Assembly: GCA_965217605.1 (NCBI GenBank)
Contig: CBDCJB010000004.1
Span: forward strand, 496,001 to 560,000
Origin: JAYYZW01 sp965217605
GTDB taxonomy: Bacteria; Pseudomonadota; Gammaproteobacteria; Ga0077536
DNA length: 64,000 nt
Direction: 5' to 3'
Shown here: piece after piece, positions 34,960-43,218 of the stretch
Layout of the letters: each line of letters opens with the position of its first letter
Numbering within the stretch: the first letter of the stretch is position 1
Translations under genes and position numbers: made by a program
The notes under the pieces: generated by a model
What the model was told of the DNA's origin: nothing
The model's database searches: none
Seen by the model: only the letters and a program-made list of their open reading frames with translations

Positions 34960-35601
34960 ATGAGCGCCGTACAGCCGATAAAATTGAAGGACGACGAGGC
35001 GATCCAGAAGTTTCTGGAGCATTGCCATCGCAAGCAGTATCCGGTCAAGAGCACCATCATCCGGCAGGGCGATCCGTCCCATGATTTGTTTTATATCGTC
35101 AAGGGCTCGGTGTCGGTTACGTTGGAAGATGAAGAGGGGCGCGAACTGGTTTTGGCCTATCTGAATCCGGGTGATTTCTTCGGCGAGATTGGGCTGTTTA
35201 ACGAGCATGTCAATAGAAGTGCTCTGGTGCGGGCGAAGACAGCTTGCGAGGTTGCCACCATCAGTTATGACAAGCTGAAGAGCATGTCGACGGTGTTTCC
35301 GGATCTTCTCTTTGCGATTTCTTCACAGCTTGCTACGCGGCTGCGGAAGATGAACCGAAAGATTGGGGACCTTGCGTTTATGGATGTGTCCGGGCGGGTG
35401 GCTCGGGCCTTGCTTGACTTGTGTAAGGAGCCGGATGCGATGACGCATCCGTCCGGGATGCAGATCCGGGTGACGCGGCAGGAGCTTGGGCGGATTGTTG
35501 GGTGCTCGCGTGAGATGGTTGGGCGGGTGTTGAAGAATCTTGAAGAGCAACATTTGATTAGTGTTAGCGGGAAGACGATTGAGGTGAACGCGAGCGGATA
35601 G
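34960..35601 (+). CDS. crp: CRP-family transcription regulator
   Basis: 213 aa. Cyclic-nucleotide pocket NPGDFFGEIGLF and NRSALVRA (Arg/Ser pair conserved), the long C-helix (SSQLATRLRKMNRKIGDLAF) and a helix-turn-helix VTRQELGRIVGCSREMVGRVL with the DNA-contacting R-E-x-x-x-R of CRP. In the C-helix the E. coli Thr127-Ser128 pair aligns by eye with Met-Asn, which may change ligand specificity. The 3' half uses many T/G-ending codons (GTT, ATT, CTT, GGG), unlike its neighbours. Confidence 0.88.
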   Translation: MSAVQPIKLKDDEAIQKFLEHCHRKQYPVKSTIIRQGDPSHDLFYIVKGSVSVTLEDEEGRELVLAYLNPGDFFGEIGLFNEHVNRSALVRAKTACEVATISYDKLKSMSTVFPDLLFAISSQLATRLRKMNRKIGDLAFMDVSGRVARALLDLCKEPDAMTHPSGMQIRVTRQELGRIVGCSREMVGRVLKNLEEQHLISVSGKTIEVNASG

Positions 35602-36288
35602 CTAACATCCTCGCTCTCAATCCTCTTCCATGTCTCCGCGTTGCATTCCAGTGAATGTGGATCGAGACTTGCAAGCGTCTGCCGGCAGGAGAGTTGAAAA
35701 TGCGCGACAGGTCTTCACTAGCAATAGATGCGGCACCTGTTCTTTCACCAATGAGCGAGGACCGAACATTCTCTCCGGTCGCTGTAAAGAGATCGTGGGC
35801 GGTAATAAGCTCCTCAACCTTGTCTCGTCCAATGACCAAAGCGGTGGCGGAGGCGCTGATTTTCTCCGCAACGCCACGTGCGCCGATATCTCGGACATCT
35901 ACATCCGGCAAGTGATCGGCAACCTTGTTTCCGAGCTTCTGATCGGCCGTGATCAACATCGACCCCGTTGCTTCGGCACAAGCAAGATAAAGGCAGTCAT
36001 AAACCGGATGGTCTATTTCCACCGCGATTTGAGCGGCGCGTTCGATGAGGTCGCCGTCCGAGTGGAGAACAACCACCTCACGCAGATCCGGAAGTTCATC
36101 GAAATATCCTCGAGGATCGGCAATTTCGTTTCGGCGGGCCTTTTCCAAATGGTGTTCGCGAATTCGGCAAGCAAGATAACGGGCGCATGCCGTTCAAGCC
36201 GGTGGGCAAGCAGCAGACGTGCTTCTTCAGAATATTTCTCGGATATGTACCACTTGACGACGATGCTGGCGTCGACGGTCAGCTTCAC
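35564..36288 (-). pseudogene. vapC: VapC-type PIN toxin, split by a one-base deletion
   Basis: The N-terminal part MKLTVDASIVVKWYISEKYS...LLAEFANTIWK is in one frame and carries the first PIN acidic residues (Asp5, Glu in AEFAN). From KARRNEIADPRGYFDELP the next frame continues with HPVYDCLYLACAE and MLITADQKLGNKV, the remaining acidic residues. Adding one base to the TTTT run at 36141-36144 (plus strand) joins them. About 100 residues follow the PIN domain before the stop at 35564, overlapping the crp end; a second frame shift near 35670 may hide the true end. It starts inside the antitoxin stop (ATGA). Confidence 0.8.
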
Positions 36289-36521
36289 CGATCGCGATCT
36301 TGGCGGAGAAGTTCAACACTGTCGGTTTGGGGCACGTCAGCGGTCGCGCGGGCGATCTGAGCTGTGCGCTCCCGAAAATCGACCATATGGAGGCGATGGT
36401 TGACCTTTTGGGTGAGCACGTAACGCAGCTCGGCCTCCAGCGAGCGCTGGTTGGCTTTGGCCTGCGCCTTCAACGCGTCGATCACCTGGTCGTCGAGGTT
36501 TCGGATTGTTACGTTGCCCAT
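36285..36521 (-). CDS. vapB: VapB/FitA-like antitoxin
   Basis: 78 aa. N-terminal ribbon-helix-helix (MGNVTIRNLDDQVIDALK, then QRSLEAELRYVL), the FitA/VapB pattern; the C-terminal tail should neutralise the PIN toxin and probably represses its own promoter. Good ribosome site (AAAGGAGGCGACA ATG). It overlaps the toxin start by 4 bp. Confidence 0.87.
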   Translation of the reverse strand: MGNVTIRNLDDQVIDALKAQAKANQRSLEAELRYVLTQKVNHRLHMVDFRERTAQIARATADVPQTDSVELLRQDRDR

Positions 36522-36638
36522 TGTCGCCTCCTTTCGAATGAAGGCGTAATGCTAGCATATCGCTATCACCCTACCAAACCTGCATGGTCAGCAGTGGCCT
36601 CTTCCTATCAAGTCCGTGATGGTCGGACCGAGCTTGCA

Positions 36639-36771
36639 GGGTACTGTCAAGTTAACTGATCTCATGGCGGTTTCACTGAGCGCGATACTAGCTAAGTTGC
36701 TGATTATTGCGCTTGGCTGGAATCGACTGCGCCCCGAAAAGGAAGCAATCTTAGTTAACTCGACAGTACCC
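36639..36771. mobile_element. MITE-like 133-bp element
   Basis: Terminal inverted repeats of 19 bp with one mismatch: GGGTACTGTCAAGTTAACT on the left and the reverse complement of AGTTAACTCGACAGTACCC on the right. The 95-bp interior has no gene. Size and ends fit a miniature inverted-repeat element or internally deleted IS. No clear target duplication. Confidence 0.75.
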
Positions 36772-36789
36772 CTCGGGGGGGACTGGCGG

Positions 36790-37169
36790 GCGTCCGCGCC
36801 GGACCGTCTTGGCATCGACACCGACAAATCGGCAGGCCCGGCGCTGCGAGATGTCATGACCCCGCATCGCCTTGAGCGCTGCCTCCCGCCGCTCCATCGG
36901 CGTCGTCAGCCCTTTCCCAGTAGGTCCTTGAGGACGACGTTGTCGAGCAGGGTGTCGGCCAGCAGGCGCTTCAGCCTAGCGTTCTCGTCTTCCAACGCCT
37001 TCAGCCGTTTCGCATCCGATAGGTCCATGCCGCCCTACTTGGATTTCAGCGTGTAGAACGTCGCGGGGCTCAGACCGCGCCTGCGGCACACTTCGGCTGT
37101 CGGCATCCCCGCCTCCTGTGCCTTGATCAGCCCGATAATCTGCGCCTCGGTAAAACGGCTCTTACGCAT
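36790..37169 (-). pseudogene. IS3-family transposase remnant (IS407-like orfA plus start of orfB)
   Basis: Reads MRKSRFTEAQIIGLIKAQEA, TAEVCRRRGLSPATFYTLKSK, then an in-frame TAG, then GGMDLSDAKRLKALEDENA, LLADTLLDNVVLKDLLGK and finally ERREAALKAMRGHDISQRRA of orfB. The stop replaces the usual Tyr of K-Y-G-G. It is cut after about 125 codons beside the MITE. Confidence 0.85.
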
Positions 37170-37332
37170 GCGTCTGCTCCTTCAAAAGTTGGGCAGACTC
37201 TACATCAAACTGAGGGAGCTCCCGGGGAGCAGGTCACCCTTGCAGCGCCCCCCGAATCGCCTAAATGGATGCCGAGAGCGGCCCCCGGCGCTTCACCCCA
37301 CACATCTCGATCCAGCACAGGGAAATAACGAC

Positions 37333-37401
37333 ATGACGATTAAGGTTGGCGACAAGGTACCCGATGGCACATGGGGCGAATTCACCTTTATAGAAAGGTA
37401 G
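37333..37401 (+). pseudogene. Peroxiredoxin-like N-terminal fragment
   Basis: 22 codons: MTIKVGDKVPDGTWGEFTF then a stop. The start matches glutaredoxin-type/Prx5 peroxiredoxins (M-T-I-K-V-G-D-x-x-P). The rest of the gene is missing. The preceding 160 bp (37170-37332) hold only the outer end of the IS3 remnant and nothing else I recognise. Confidence 0.35.
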
Positions 37402-37417
37402 GACACGGTCAGTTCGG

Positions 37418-39724
37418 TTAATAGGTATAACGGATTTCCGCACCCCAGGTCAGACCTTTATTCAGCGGCGAAAAGGTGCCGCCGATGCCGAGCGGAAAGG
37501 GTATCGGCGTGTCGCCGCCCTCAGTGACCTCATCCAGCAGGTTCTTGCCGAACACCGAGATCTGGATCTGGTCGTTCCAGGTTGTCAGCGCAATGCTCGC
37601 GTCCAGCATATCCGCTTCATTCAAGGTGCCGAGGTTGTTGTCCGTGAACGCAGCGTCGTCCCGGTGGCTGAAGTTCAGCCGCGACGTCAGGGTGCCCAGG
37701 TTGCCGATCGGCAGATCGTGGACAAAGCCAATGCTGTAGGTCCAATCCGCGAGACGCGGAATGTCCAACGCCAGGTCAGCCGCGTCGATCATGCCGTCAC
37801 CGGTCAAGTCGAAGCGCACCTCGTCATACTCACCGTCGACATAACCCAACGAACCCATGACCAACAGATTCTCGAGTACGACAAACCGCGCGTCGAACTC
37901 GACTCCCTGGATGGTGGCATCGGCGGTGTTACGGATCAGTTGCACGACGCCCACTAAGGGATCCGCCAGGTTGAGTTCCCGCTGCATGTCGTCGATTTCA
38001 TTGTGGAAAAAGGCGACATTGGTCCGCAGACGCCCCCTCATCCAATCAGCTTTAGCGCCGACCTCGACGCTGCTTTGCTCTTCTTCGTCGAAACGGGCCG
38101 GCCGGAATGTCAGCGAGGTATTGCGGAAGTTGTAGCCGCCGCTGCGAAAACCCTTGGTCCAGAACGTATACAGAAGGACCTCGTCGGTCGGATGCCATTG
38201 CATGCCGACCTTAGGCGTCACGTTGTTCCAGTTGGCGTCATCGACAAAATCGAAGTTGCACGTCTCGGCATCGAAATCGCATGCGGACGGAACCCCACCG
38301 AGTGCGGCCGGCAAAGGAACGCCGGGCGCCAGAAATATGCCGCCACGAAACGTGGCGATTTCCGCCTCTTTCTTCTCGTAGGTATAACGCAGCCCAAGCG
38401 TCATCGTCACTTCAGGGTTGAGTTCGATATCGGCGTTGGTAAAAAACGCCAGTGTCGTTTGGTCCTGAGTTCCGCCCAGAGTTGAATTAATTAACGCCGT
38501 TGGCGGCAGCACCATTGACGGAAAGAACACGGGCTCAGTAAAGAGTTGCCGGTTTTCAAAATACTCGATGTCCTGCGTGAAATAATAAAACCCCGCGGTC
38601 ATGTCGAGCCGATCAAAAAACCGGCCGGCATAGCGGATCTCATGACTCAATTGATCCTGTCGAAGCTTCCCCGGTGCAGTGAAAAAGTTGCCAAGCGTTG
38701 CATCGATGTCGCCGCGGGAATCCGAATCATATTCGCGCCAACCGAAAACGTGGGTAACGGTGCCGTCACCAAAGGCGACGTCCCAGTTGAGTTCCGCGGT
38801 CACCTGATTCCACTCTGTATCGACAAAGCCGGTTTCTTCGTAGGCGACATCGAACGTATCACGCCGGTTAACGCCTCGGTTCTGCGGAACCGGGCCGTCA
38901 CCATCGGATTCACCGTGCTCGAAGCGGATGGTGATTTCAGTGTCGTCTGTCGGCGTCCACCTCAGGCTTGGGCGAACCAGCAGGATTTCTTCGGCGCCAA
39001 CCTCGCCACCGTCGAAGTCGTTGTCGAACCAGCCGTCATCGTCGTTGTAATAGGCCGTGATTCTGCCGCTCAGTGTGCCGTCAACGAGTGGGCCTGAGAC
39101 GGAGCCGGCCACGGTTTTCTCGAGACCTTCCTCGAACGAGACTTTGAATCGGGTGTCCAGCTCGTCGGTCGGTTTGCGCGTCTTGATGAGTACGGCGCCG
39201 CCGGTTACGTTGCGGCCGAACAACACACCTTGTGGGCCGCGCAGAACTTCGATGCCCTCCAAATCGAAGAGGTCGAAAACCACGCCGGCATTGATACCCA
39301 GATACATGCCGTCGACGAACACGCCGACGGTCGGATCGATCGACGGAATGGAACTGTTGATGCCGAGACCACGTATCGAGAAGTTGGCGGTTCCGCCGAC
39401 GGTGCCGATATCATCGAGGGCGACGTTGGGCATGGTGAAACTCAGGCTTTGCAAATCGCGAGCAAACGTGGCCTCCAGGTGCTTGCCGCTCATCGCCGTT
39501 ACCGAGACCGGTACGTCCTGGGCCGCTTCCACGTCACTTTTCTTACGCGCAGTTACCGTCACTTCTTCGATGAGGCTTTGTACAGCGCCTTGCGCTGATA
39601 CGGTCAGTGGCGCCAGCGGTGTGAGCGTCGTCGCACACGCGAGGCCGAGCAGCGTGCCTCGCCTTTTCGACAGTAGCGATGGGACATTATCCAGGCACTT
39701 CGACGTTACCGCCGTGCGATTCAT
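37418..39724 (-). CDS. TonB-dependent outer-membrane receptor
   Basis: 768 aa from ATG 39724 (MNRTAVTSK...; signal peptide ending LTVSAQG). Plug domain with IEEVTVTARKKSDVEAAQDVPVSV (TonB-box region) and EVLRGPQGVLFGRNVTGGAV; a 22-strand barrel follows and ends GLTWGAEIRYTY, an aromatic C-terminus suited to BAM insertion. The substrate cannot be told; this subgroup often takes up complex organics rather than iron. No transport or regulator gene is adjacent: it sits alone between IS remnants, intact, so it may be cargo of the island. Confidence 0.92.
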   Translation of the reverse strand: MNRTAVTSKCLDNVPSLLSKRRGTLLGLACATTLTPLAPLTVSAQGAVQSLIEEVTVTARKKSDVEAAQDVPVSVTAMSGKHLEATFARDLQSLSFTMPNVALDDIGTVGGTANFSIRGLGINSSIPSIDPTVGVFVDGMYLGINAGVVFDLFDLEGIEVLRGPQGVLFGRNVTGGAVLIKTRKPTDELDTRFKVSFEEGLEKTVAGSVSGPLVDGTLSGRITAYYNDDDGWFDNDFDGGEVGAEEILLVRPSLRWTPTDDTEITIRFEHGESDGDGPVPQNRGVNRRDTFDVAYEETGFVDTEWNQVTAELNWDVAFGDGTVTHVFGWREYDSDSRGDIDATLGNFFTAPGKLRQDQLSHEIRYAGRFFDRLDMTAGFYYFTQDIEYFENRQLFTEPVFFPSMVLPPTALINSTLGGTQDQTTLAFFTNADIELNPEVTMTLGLRYTYEKKEAEIATFRGGIFLAPGVPLPAALGGVPSACDFDAETCNFDFVDDANWNNVTPKVGMQWHPTDEVLLYTFWTKGFRSGGYNFRNTSLTFRPARFDEEEQSSVEVGAKADWMRGRLRTNVAFFHNEIDDMQRELNLADPLVGVVQLIRNTADATIQGVEFDARFVVLENLLVMGSLGYVDGEYDEVRFDLTGDGMIDAADLALDIPRLADWTYSIGFVHDLPIGNLGTLTSRLNFSHRDDAAFTDNNLGTLNEADMLDASIALTTWNDQIQISVFGKNLLDEVTEGGDTPIPFPLGIGGTFSPLNKGLTWGAEIRYTY

Positions 39725-39844
39725 GGTGTCCTCCGCTCGATCCCCGAAGCGTTCGGTTGGGCGACTTTCGCCAACACGCCAGTGGGGCGAATATTCCACG
39801 AAATTCTACACAACTCGTGTTCCAGTCAGAACGCAGGATCCCCA

Positions 39845-39946
39845 ATGGGTGGATTTACCGTTGACGGGCTCAAGGCCCGCGGCATCCACTTGGTCAGTCT
39901 CAAGGAACGCCTCAACACTTCGTCGGCCGCCGCTCGGGAAATTATA
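39845..39946 (+). pseudogene. Serine recombinase (resolvase) fragment
   Basis: VDGLKARGIHLVSLKERLNT followed by SSAA matches the middle of Tn3-type resolvases (L-x-x-R-G-I-x-x-x-S-L-x-E). Only about 30 codons remain; both catalytic Ser region and DNA-binding domain are absent. Confidence 0.6.
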
Positions 39947-39954
39947 GGGTTCTC

Positions 39955-40110
39955 CACCTTGGCTGGCTGCTTGAGGAAGTGGCGGACTGCCATTGCGCAG
40001 ACAACGGCCGGCCGGGCATCGCTCCGGAGGTTGCGGTGCGGCTGATGCTCGCTGGCCTACTGCTCGGCATCGTGCATGACCGCAGGCTGATGCAAAAAGC
40101 GCAGGTCAAC
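39955..40110 (+). pseudogene. IS1182/IS5-type transposase N-terminal fragment
   Basis: LLEEVADCHCADNGRPGIAP then EVAVRLMLAGLLLGIVHDRR, LMQKAQVN: the DUF772-like N-terminal domain of IS1182/IS5-type transposases. The rest is missing; no recognisable catalytic domain follows. Confidence 0.6.
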
Positions 40111-40228
40111 GTCTACCCCCGTGCGGATCCAGCGCCACGTGACACCGGCGTTGTTCGCGGGACCGGGGCAGCCGCTGGGCCTTGTTCGCCCGTTCCCAAA
40201 CATGGTGAAGTAGGCTTATAGTAGAACG

Positions 40229-40636
40229 ATGGTAGAGGCGGCGCTGATCCTCGACACCCACGCGGATATCCAAGAGCTGGTGGCATCCGGCATGCCGGAA
40301 CCGCAGGCCGAAACTGTGGTGCGACAGCATGTGCGGCTGCTGGAACGCAACGTCGCCACCAAGGCCGACATTGCAACCACCAACGCCAATATCGAAAGCC
40401 TGCGTGAGGAGACCAAGGCCCATATCGAGACCCTGCGTCAGGAGACTAAGGCTGACATCGAAACCCTGCGCCAGGAGACCAAAGCCGACATTGCAGCGAC
40501 CAACGCCCATATCGAGACCTTGCGCCAGGAGACTGAGAAACTGATAGCGCTCAGCAAGAACGACATTATCCGGTGGGTTGTCGGCGCCAATCTCGGGTTC
40601 GCTGCCCTGGTCATCGCCGCGATTAAACTCCTCTAA
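40229..40636 (+). CDS. DUF1640-like coiled-coil membrane protein with 33-bp repeats
   Basis: 135 aa. N-terminal ALILDTHADIQELVASGMPEPQAETV resembles DUF1640 proteins. The middle is a coiled coil made of 11-residue units (IETLRQETKAD repeated, with variants IATTNAN and IAATNAH), encoded by near-identical 33-bp repeats at 40395-40550. A C-terminal membrane anchor follows (WVVGANLGFAALVIAAIKLL). Function unknown; related proteins are frequent in Proteobacteria and often sit in accessory regions. Confidence 0.7.
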   Translation: MVEAALILDTHADIQELVASGMPEPQAETVVRQHVRLLERNVATKADIATTNANIESLREETKAHIETLRQETKADIETLRQETKADIAATNAHIETLRQETEKLIALSKNDIIRWVVGANLGFAALVIAAIKLL

Positions 40637-40683
40637 TTGCACCGCGCCGCAGCAGGTGAAAGGCGGCAAGTCGTACCCTGATG

Positions 40684-41488
40684 GGCATTGTCAGAGTAAA
40701 TAGTCTTGAGTCGGGAAGAGGCGTTTCATAGCCTCTAGCGATGCATAATCCCTTCCGTTATTTCAACAGTTCGCCCGAGGTCATCCGCCTCGCGGTGATG
40801 ATGTACATCCGTTATCCGCTGTCGCTACGGCAAGTCGAAGATCTCTTGTTCGAGCGTGGTATCGATATTTGTCACGAGACTGTACGGTTTTGGTGGAACC
40901 GCTTTGGGCCGATGTTCGCCGCCGAGATCAGGAAGCGGCGTATTCATCATCGATCATACTCATCGTGGCGCTGGCATCTTGATGAGGTGTTTGTCCGCAT
41001 CAACGGCGAGACACATTATCTATGGCGTGCCGTCGATCACGAAGGCGAAGTCCTCGAAGCTGTCGCCACAAAGCGTCGGGATCGCAGGGCTGCGCTGAAG
41101 TTCCTGAAGCGTGCAATGAAGCGCTACGGCCGGCCAAGAGTCATCGTGACGGACCGACTTCCTTCGTACGGTGCTGCGATGAACGTCATTGGGGTCAAGG
41201 ATCGTCAGCTTTGCGGTCAGTGGCTCAACAATCGAGCCGAAAATTCACACCAACCGTTCCGCCGACGAGAAGGCGCGATGGCGCGGTTCAGGGACATCAA
41301 GACCCTGCAGAAATTCGCCGCCGTCCACGCCTCGGTTCACAATCATTTCAATCAGGAACGTCGTCTTTATAACCGCGAGGACTTCAAACTCAATCGCTCC
41401 GCCGCTTTGGCCGAGTGGCGTCAACTTGCAACCTGAGAGACCTCGATTGTTGGTTCTACTGGTCCGATCAAGTTAGTCTGACAATGTC
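40684..41488 (+). mobile_element. Complete IS6-family insertion sequence
   Basis: 805 bp, bounded by GGCATTGTCAGA (left) and TCTGACAATGTC (right), with a single full transposase gene. The flanking 8-mers (CCCTGATG / GTTGTCAG) do not match, so there is no target duplication, as expected after IS6 cointegrate or deletion events. Related fragments lie at 28560, 29804, 31174 and 42300, making this the likely active source or sibling. Confidence 0.92.
40741..41436 (+). CDS. IS6-family DDE transposase
   Basis: 231 aa, full length. It starts MHNPFRYFNSSPEVIRLAVM. Catalytic residues are visible: Asp in WHLDEVFVRI, Asp in VIVTDRLPSY and Glu in LNNRAENSHQPFRRREG. IS6-family enzymes make cointegrates and can form translocatable units with neighbouring DNA. 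No stop or frameshift, so potentially active. Confidence 0.95.
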   Translation: MHNPFRYFNSSPEVIRLAVMMYIRYPLSLRQVEDLLFERGIDICHETVRFWWNRFGPMFAAEIRKRRIHHRSYSSWRWHLDEVFVRINGETHYLWRAVDHEGEVLEAVATKRRDRRAALKFLKRAMKRYGRPRVIVTDRLPSYGAAMNVIGVKDRQLCGQWLNNRAENSHQPFRRREGAMARFRDIKTLQKFAAVHASVHNHFNQERRLYNREDFKLNRSAALAEWRQLAT

Positions 41489-41492
41489 GTTG

Positions 41493-41687
41493 TCAGTCGT
41501 TAGGATTGACGTAAACGTTAAGCCCTATTTTAATCTCCACACCGTTGGCGTCTTTAACGCCGACATTACCCTGAGTAGACGCTACCCTTCTGGTTTTTCC
41601 AGAGGCGCTGATGTCACCGCGGTGGTTCAGATCAACTTGAATCACCAAGCGGTTGCTCTCCAGCACTTCGAATTCGACGTTTTCCAC
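41493..41687 (-). CDS. Small conserved beta-strand protein
   Basis: 64 aa from GTG 41687 (AGAAGG ribosome site 8 nt upstream). VEFEVLESNRLVIQVDLNH, SASGKTRRVASTQGNVGV and EIKIGLNVYVN resemble a widespread family of short proteins of unknown function that I remember as ending in x-K-x-G-L-N-V/L-Y. It ends directly at the IS6 right end, so the C-terminus may be trimmed. Confidence 0.5.
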   Translation of the reverse strand: MENVEFEVLESNRLVIQVDLNHRGDISASGKTRRVASTQGNVGVKDANGVEIKIGLNVYVNPND

Positions 41688-41808
41688 TGATATGGCCTTC
41701 TTTTATATGAGTCTACGAGTCAAGCAATTGTAGCCGGAAACCGGAGTGGCATGCCCCAGATTTCACAGACACCAAATAAAGGTGAGATGGTGAAATCGGA
41801 GAAGTGCA

Positions 41809-42296
41809 ATGGGAAGAAGAAAGTTTACGCGAGAGTTTAAGGTCGAAGCGGTTGGGTTGGTGCGAGAGCGAGGAATGACGATGGCGCAGGTCGCGGGAGA
41901 TCTGGATTTGCAGGCGACATTACTTTCCAAAAAAGATAAATCTATCCGTTTACTCGCGGGCCGAGCTCAACAAGGGCACGAGGCGTCTCAACCAGAGACC
42001 AAGGAAAACGCTGGACTTTGAAACGCCGGCAGATAGATTGCAAGCGAGTGTTGCAGCGACCAGTTGAATCCAGAACGGCCTTCTTTGCGGAGGAATCGAG
42101 TTGAGGTTTCGGCTCATCGCAAAGCATCGGAGAGTTTGGCCTGTGGTGTAGATGTGCGAGATGCTCAATGTCTCGCGAAGTGGATTTTATGGTTGGATGG
42201 GACGTCCAGTAAGCCGTCGTACCTGCGAGGACGAGGCGTTATTGACCCAGGTGAAGAGAAGTTTCGCGGCCAGTGACAGCACCGACGGAGGCGGCG
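41809..42296 (+). pseudogene. IS3-family (IS51-like) transposase remnant
   Basis: orfA start MGRRKFTREFKVEAVGLVRE, GMTMAQVAGDLDLQATLL, then degenerate. From about 42100 orfB reads FRLIAKHRRVWPVV, an in-frame TAG at the expected Trp, MCEMLNVSRSGFYGWMGRP and LTQVKRSFAASDSTDG. The catalytic DDE core is lost; an IS6 fragment follows at 42300. Confidence 0.8.
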
Positions 42297-42299
42297 AGT

Positions 42300-42572
42300 A
42301 GTCAGTGGCTCAACAATCGAGCCGAAAACTCACACCAACCGTTCCGCCGACGAGAACGAGCGATGGCCAGGTTCAGGGACGTCAAGACCCAGCAGAAATT
42401 TGCCGCAGCCCACGCCTCGATCCACAATCATTTCAACCAGGAACGTCATCTTTACAACCGCAAGAACTTCAAACTCAATCGCTCCGCCGCCTTGGCCGAG
42501 TGGCGTCAACTTGCAACCTGAGAGGCCTCGATTGTTGGTTCTACTGGTCCGATCAAGTTAGTCTGACAATGT
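42300..42572 (+). mobile_element. IS6-family element, 3' remnant
   Basis: Last about 75 codons of an IS6 transposase (QWLNNRAENSHQPFRRRE, RFRDVKTQQKFAAAHAS, to TGA at 42521) and the right end CAAGTTAGTCTGACAATGTC. Very close to the complete copy at 40684-41488, so a recent event. It interrupts the IS3 remnant on its left. Confidence 0.88.
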
Positions 42573-42631
42573 CACAGATATAGTTCTGGTTTAAGAGCGT
42601 GTTTTTGTTCCTCCTAACTTGAGGAGTTGAG

Positions 42632-42826
42632 ATGGATCAGAAACCAACGGGACGAGCGTCGTCGTCCGAACAGATCATTCGTGACATCAAGCGCAAGACG
42701 TGCAAGCAATACCGTGCGGAGGAGAAAATCCGTATCGTATTGGACGGACTGCGTGGTGAAGACAGCATTGCCGAGTTGTGTCGGCGTGAAGGCATTGCTC
42801 AGAGCCTGTCCCGGAGGTTCTGTTGA
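42632..42826 (+). pseudogene. IS3-family transposase N-terminal fragment
   Basis: MDQKPTGRASSSEQIIRDIK then YRAEEKIRIVLDGLRGEDSI and AELCRREGIAQ, a helix-turn-helix orfA of the IS3 group. After I-A-Q the frame leaves the family (usual N-L-Y-Y-x-W) and stops. Confidence 0.75.
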
Positions 42827-42895
42827 AGCGCTCGTTCGTCCGTCATCAAAACATTCTAGATTTTTCACCGTCTGATTATGTAAGAGACACACTGC

Positions 42896-43213
42896 CTAAC
42901 GAACCGCTTGGACTTTGAGGTGAAGGCCCTCGCATTCCTGAAGGTAACCGATGATCTCGAACAGGTTGCGGGCCTGGGGATTGCCGTTGGGGCCGAACAT
43001 GCGCATCAGACTCTTGGGCGACTTCGCGGTCAAACCGCCCAGTTCCTGAAAGCCGATGGTGGCGTTGATGTAGTCGCGCAACACCGCCTTGCCGGTGTCC
43101 ACGTCGCCCGAAAGCAGGCACTCGACCCCTTCCTTGAGCAGTTCCTCCCGGAAAGCCGAATCATGCACGATACGCGCCTGGATCGTCTCCTTGAAGTCTC
43201 GTGTCAGGGACAT
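42896..43213 (-). CDS. higA: HigA-like antitoxin
   Basis: 105 aa from ATG 43213. MSLTRDFKETIQARIVHDSA and LLSGDVDTGKAVLRDYINATIGFQEL fit the small DNA-binding antitoxins paired with HigB/RelE-type killers; SPKSLMRMFGPNGNPQARNL is the helix-turn-helix region. It lies 5 bp after the toxin gene, in the toxin-first order usual for higBA. Probably represses its own operon. Confidence 0.85.
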   Translation of the reverse strand: MSLTRDFKETIQARIVHDSAFREELLKEGVECLLSGDVDTGKAVLRDYINATIGFQELGGLTAKSPKSLMRMFGPNGNPQARNLFEIIGYLQECEGLHLKVQAVR

Positions 43214-43218
43214 GGTTT

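Noticed and set aside
35630..36403. 257-codon plus-strand frame opposite vapBC
   Set aside because: The minus strand encodes recognisable RHH and PIN domains; the plus frame is their shadow.
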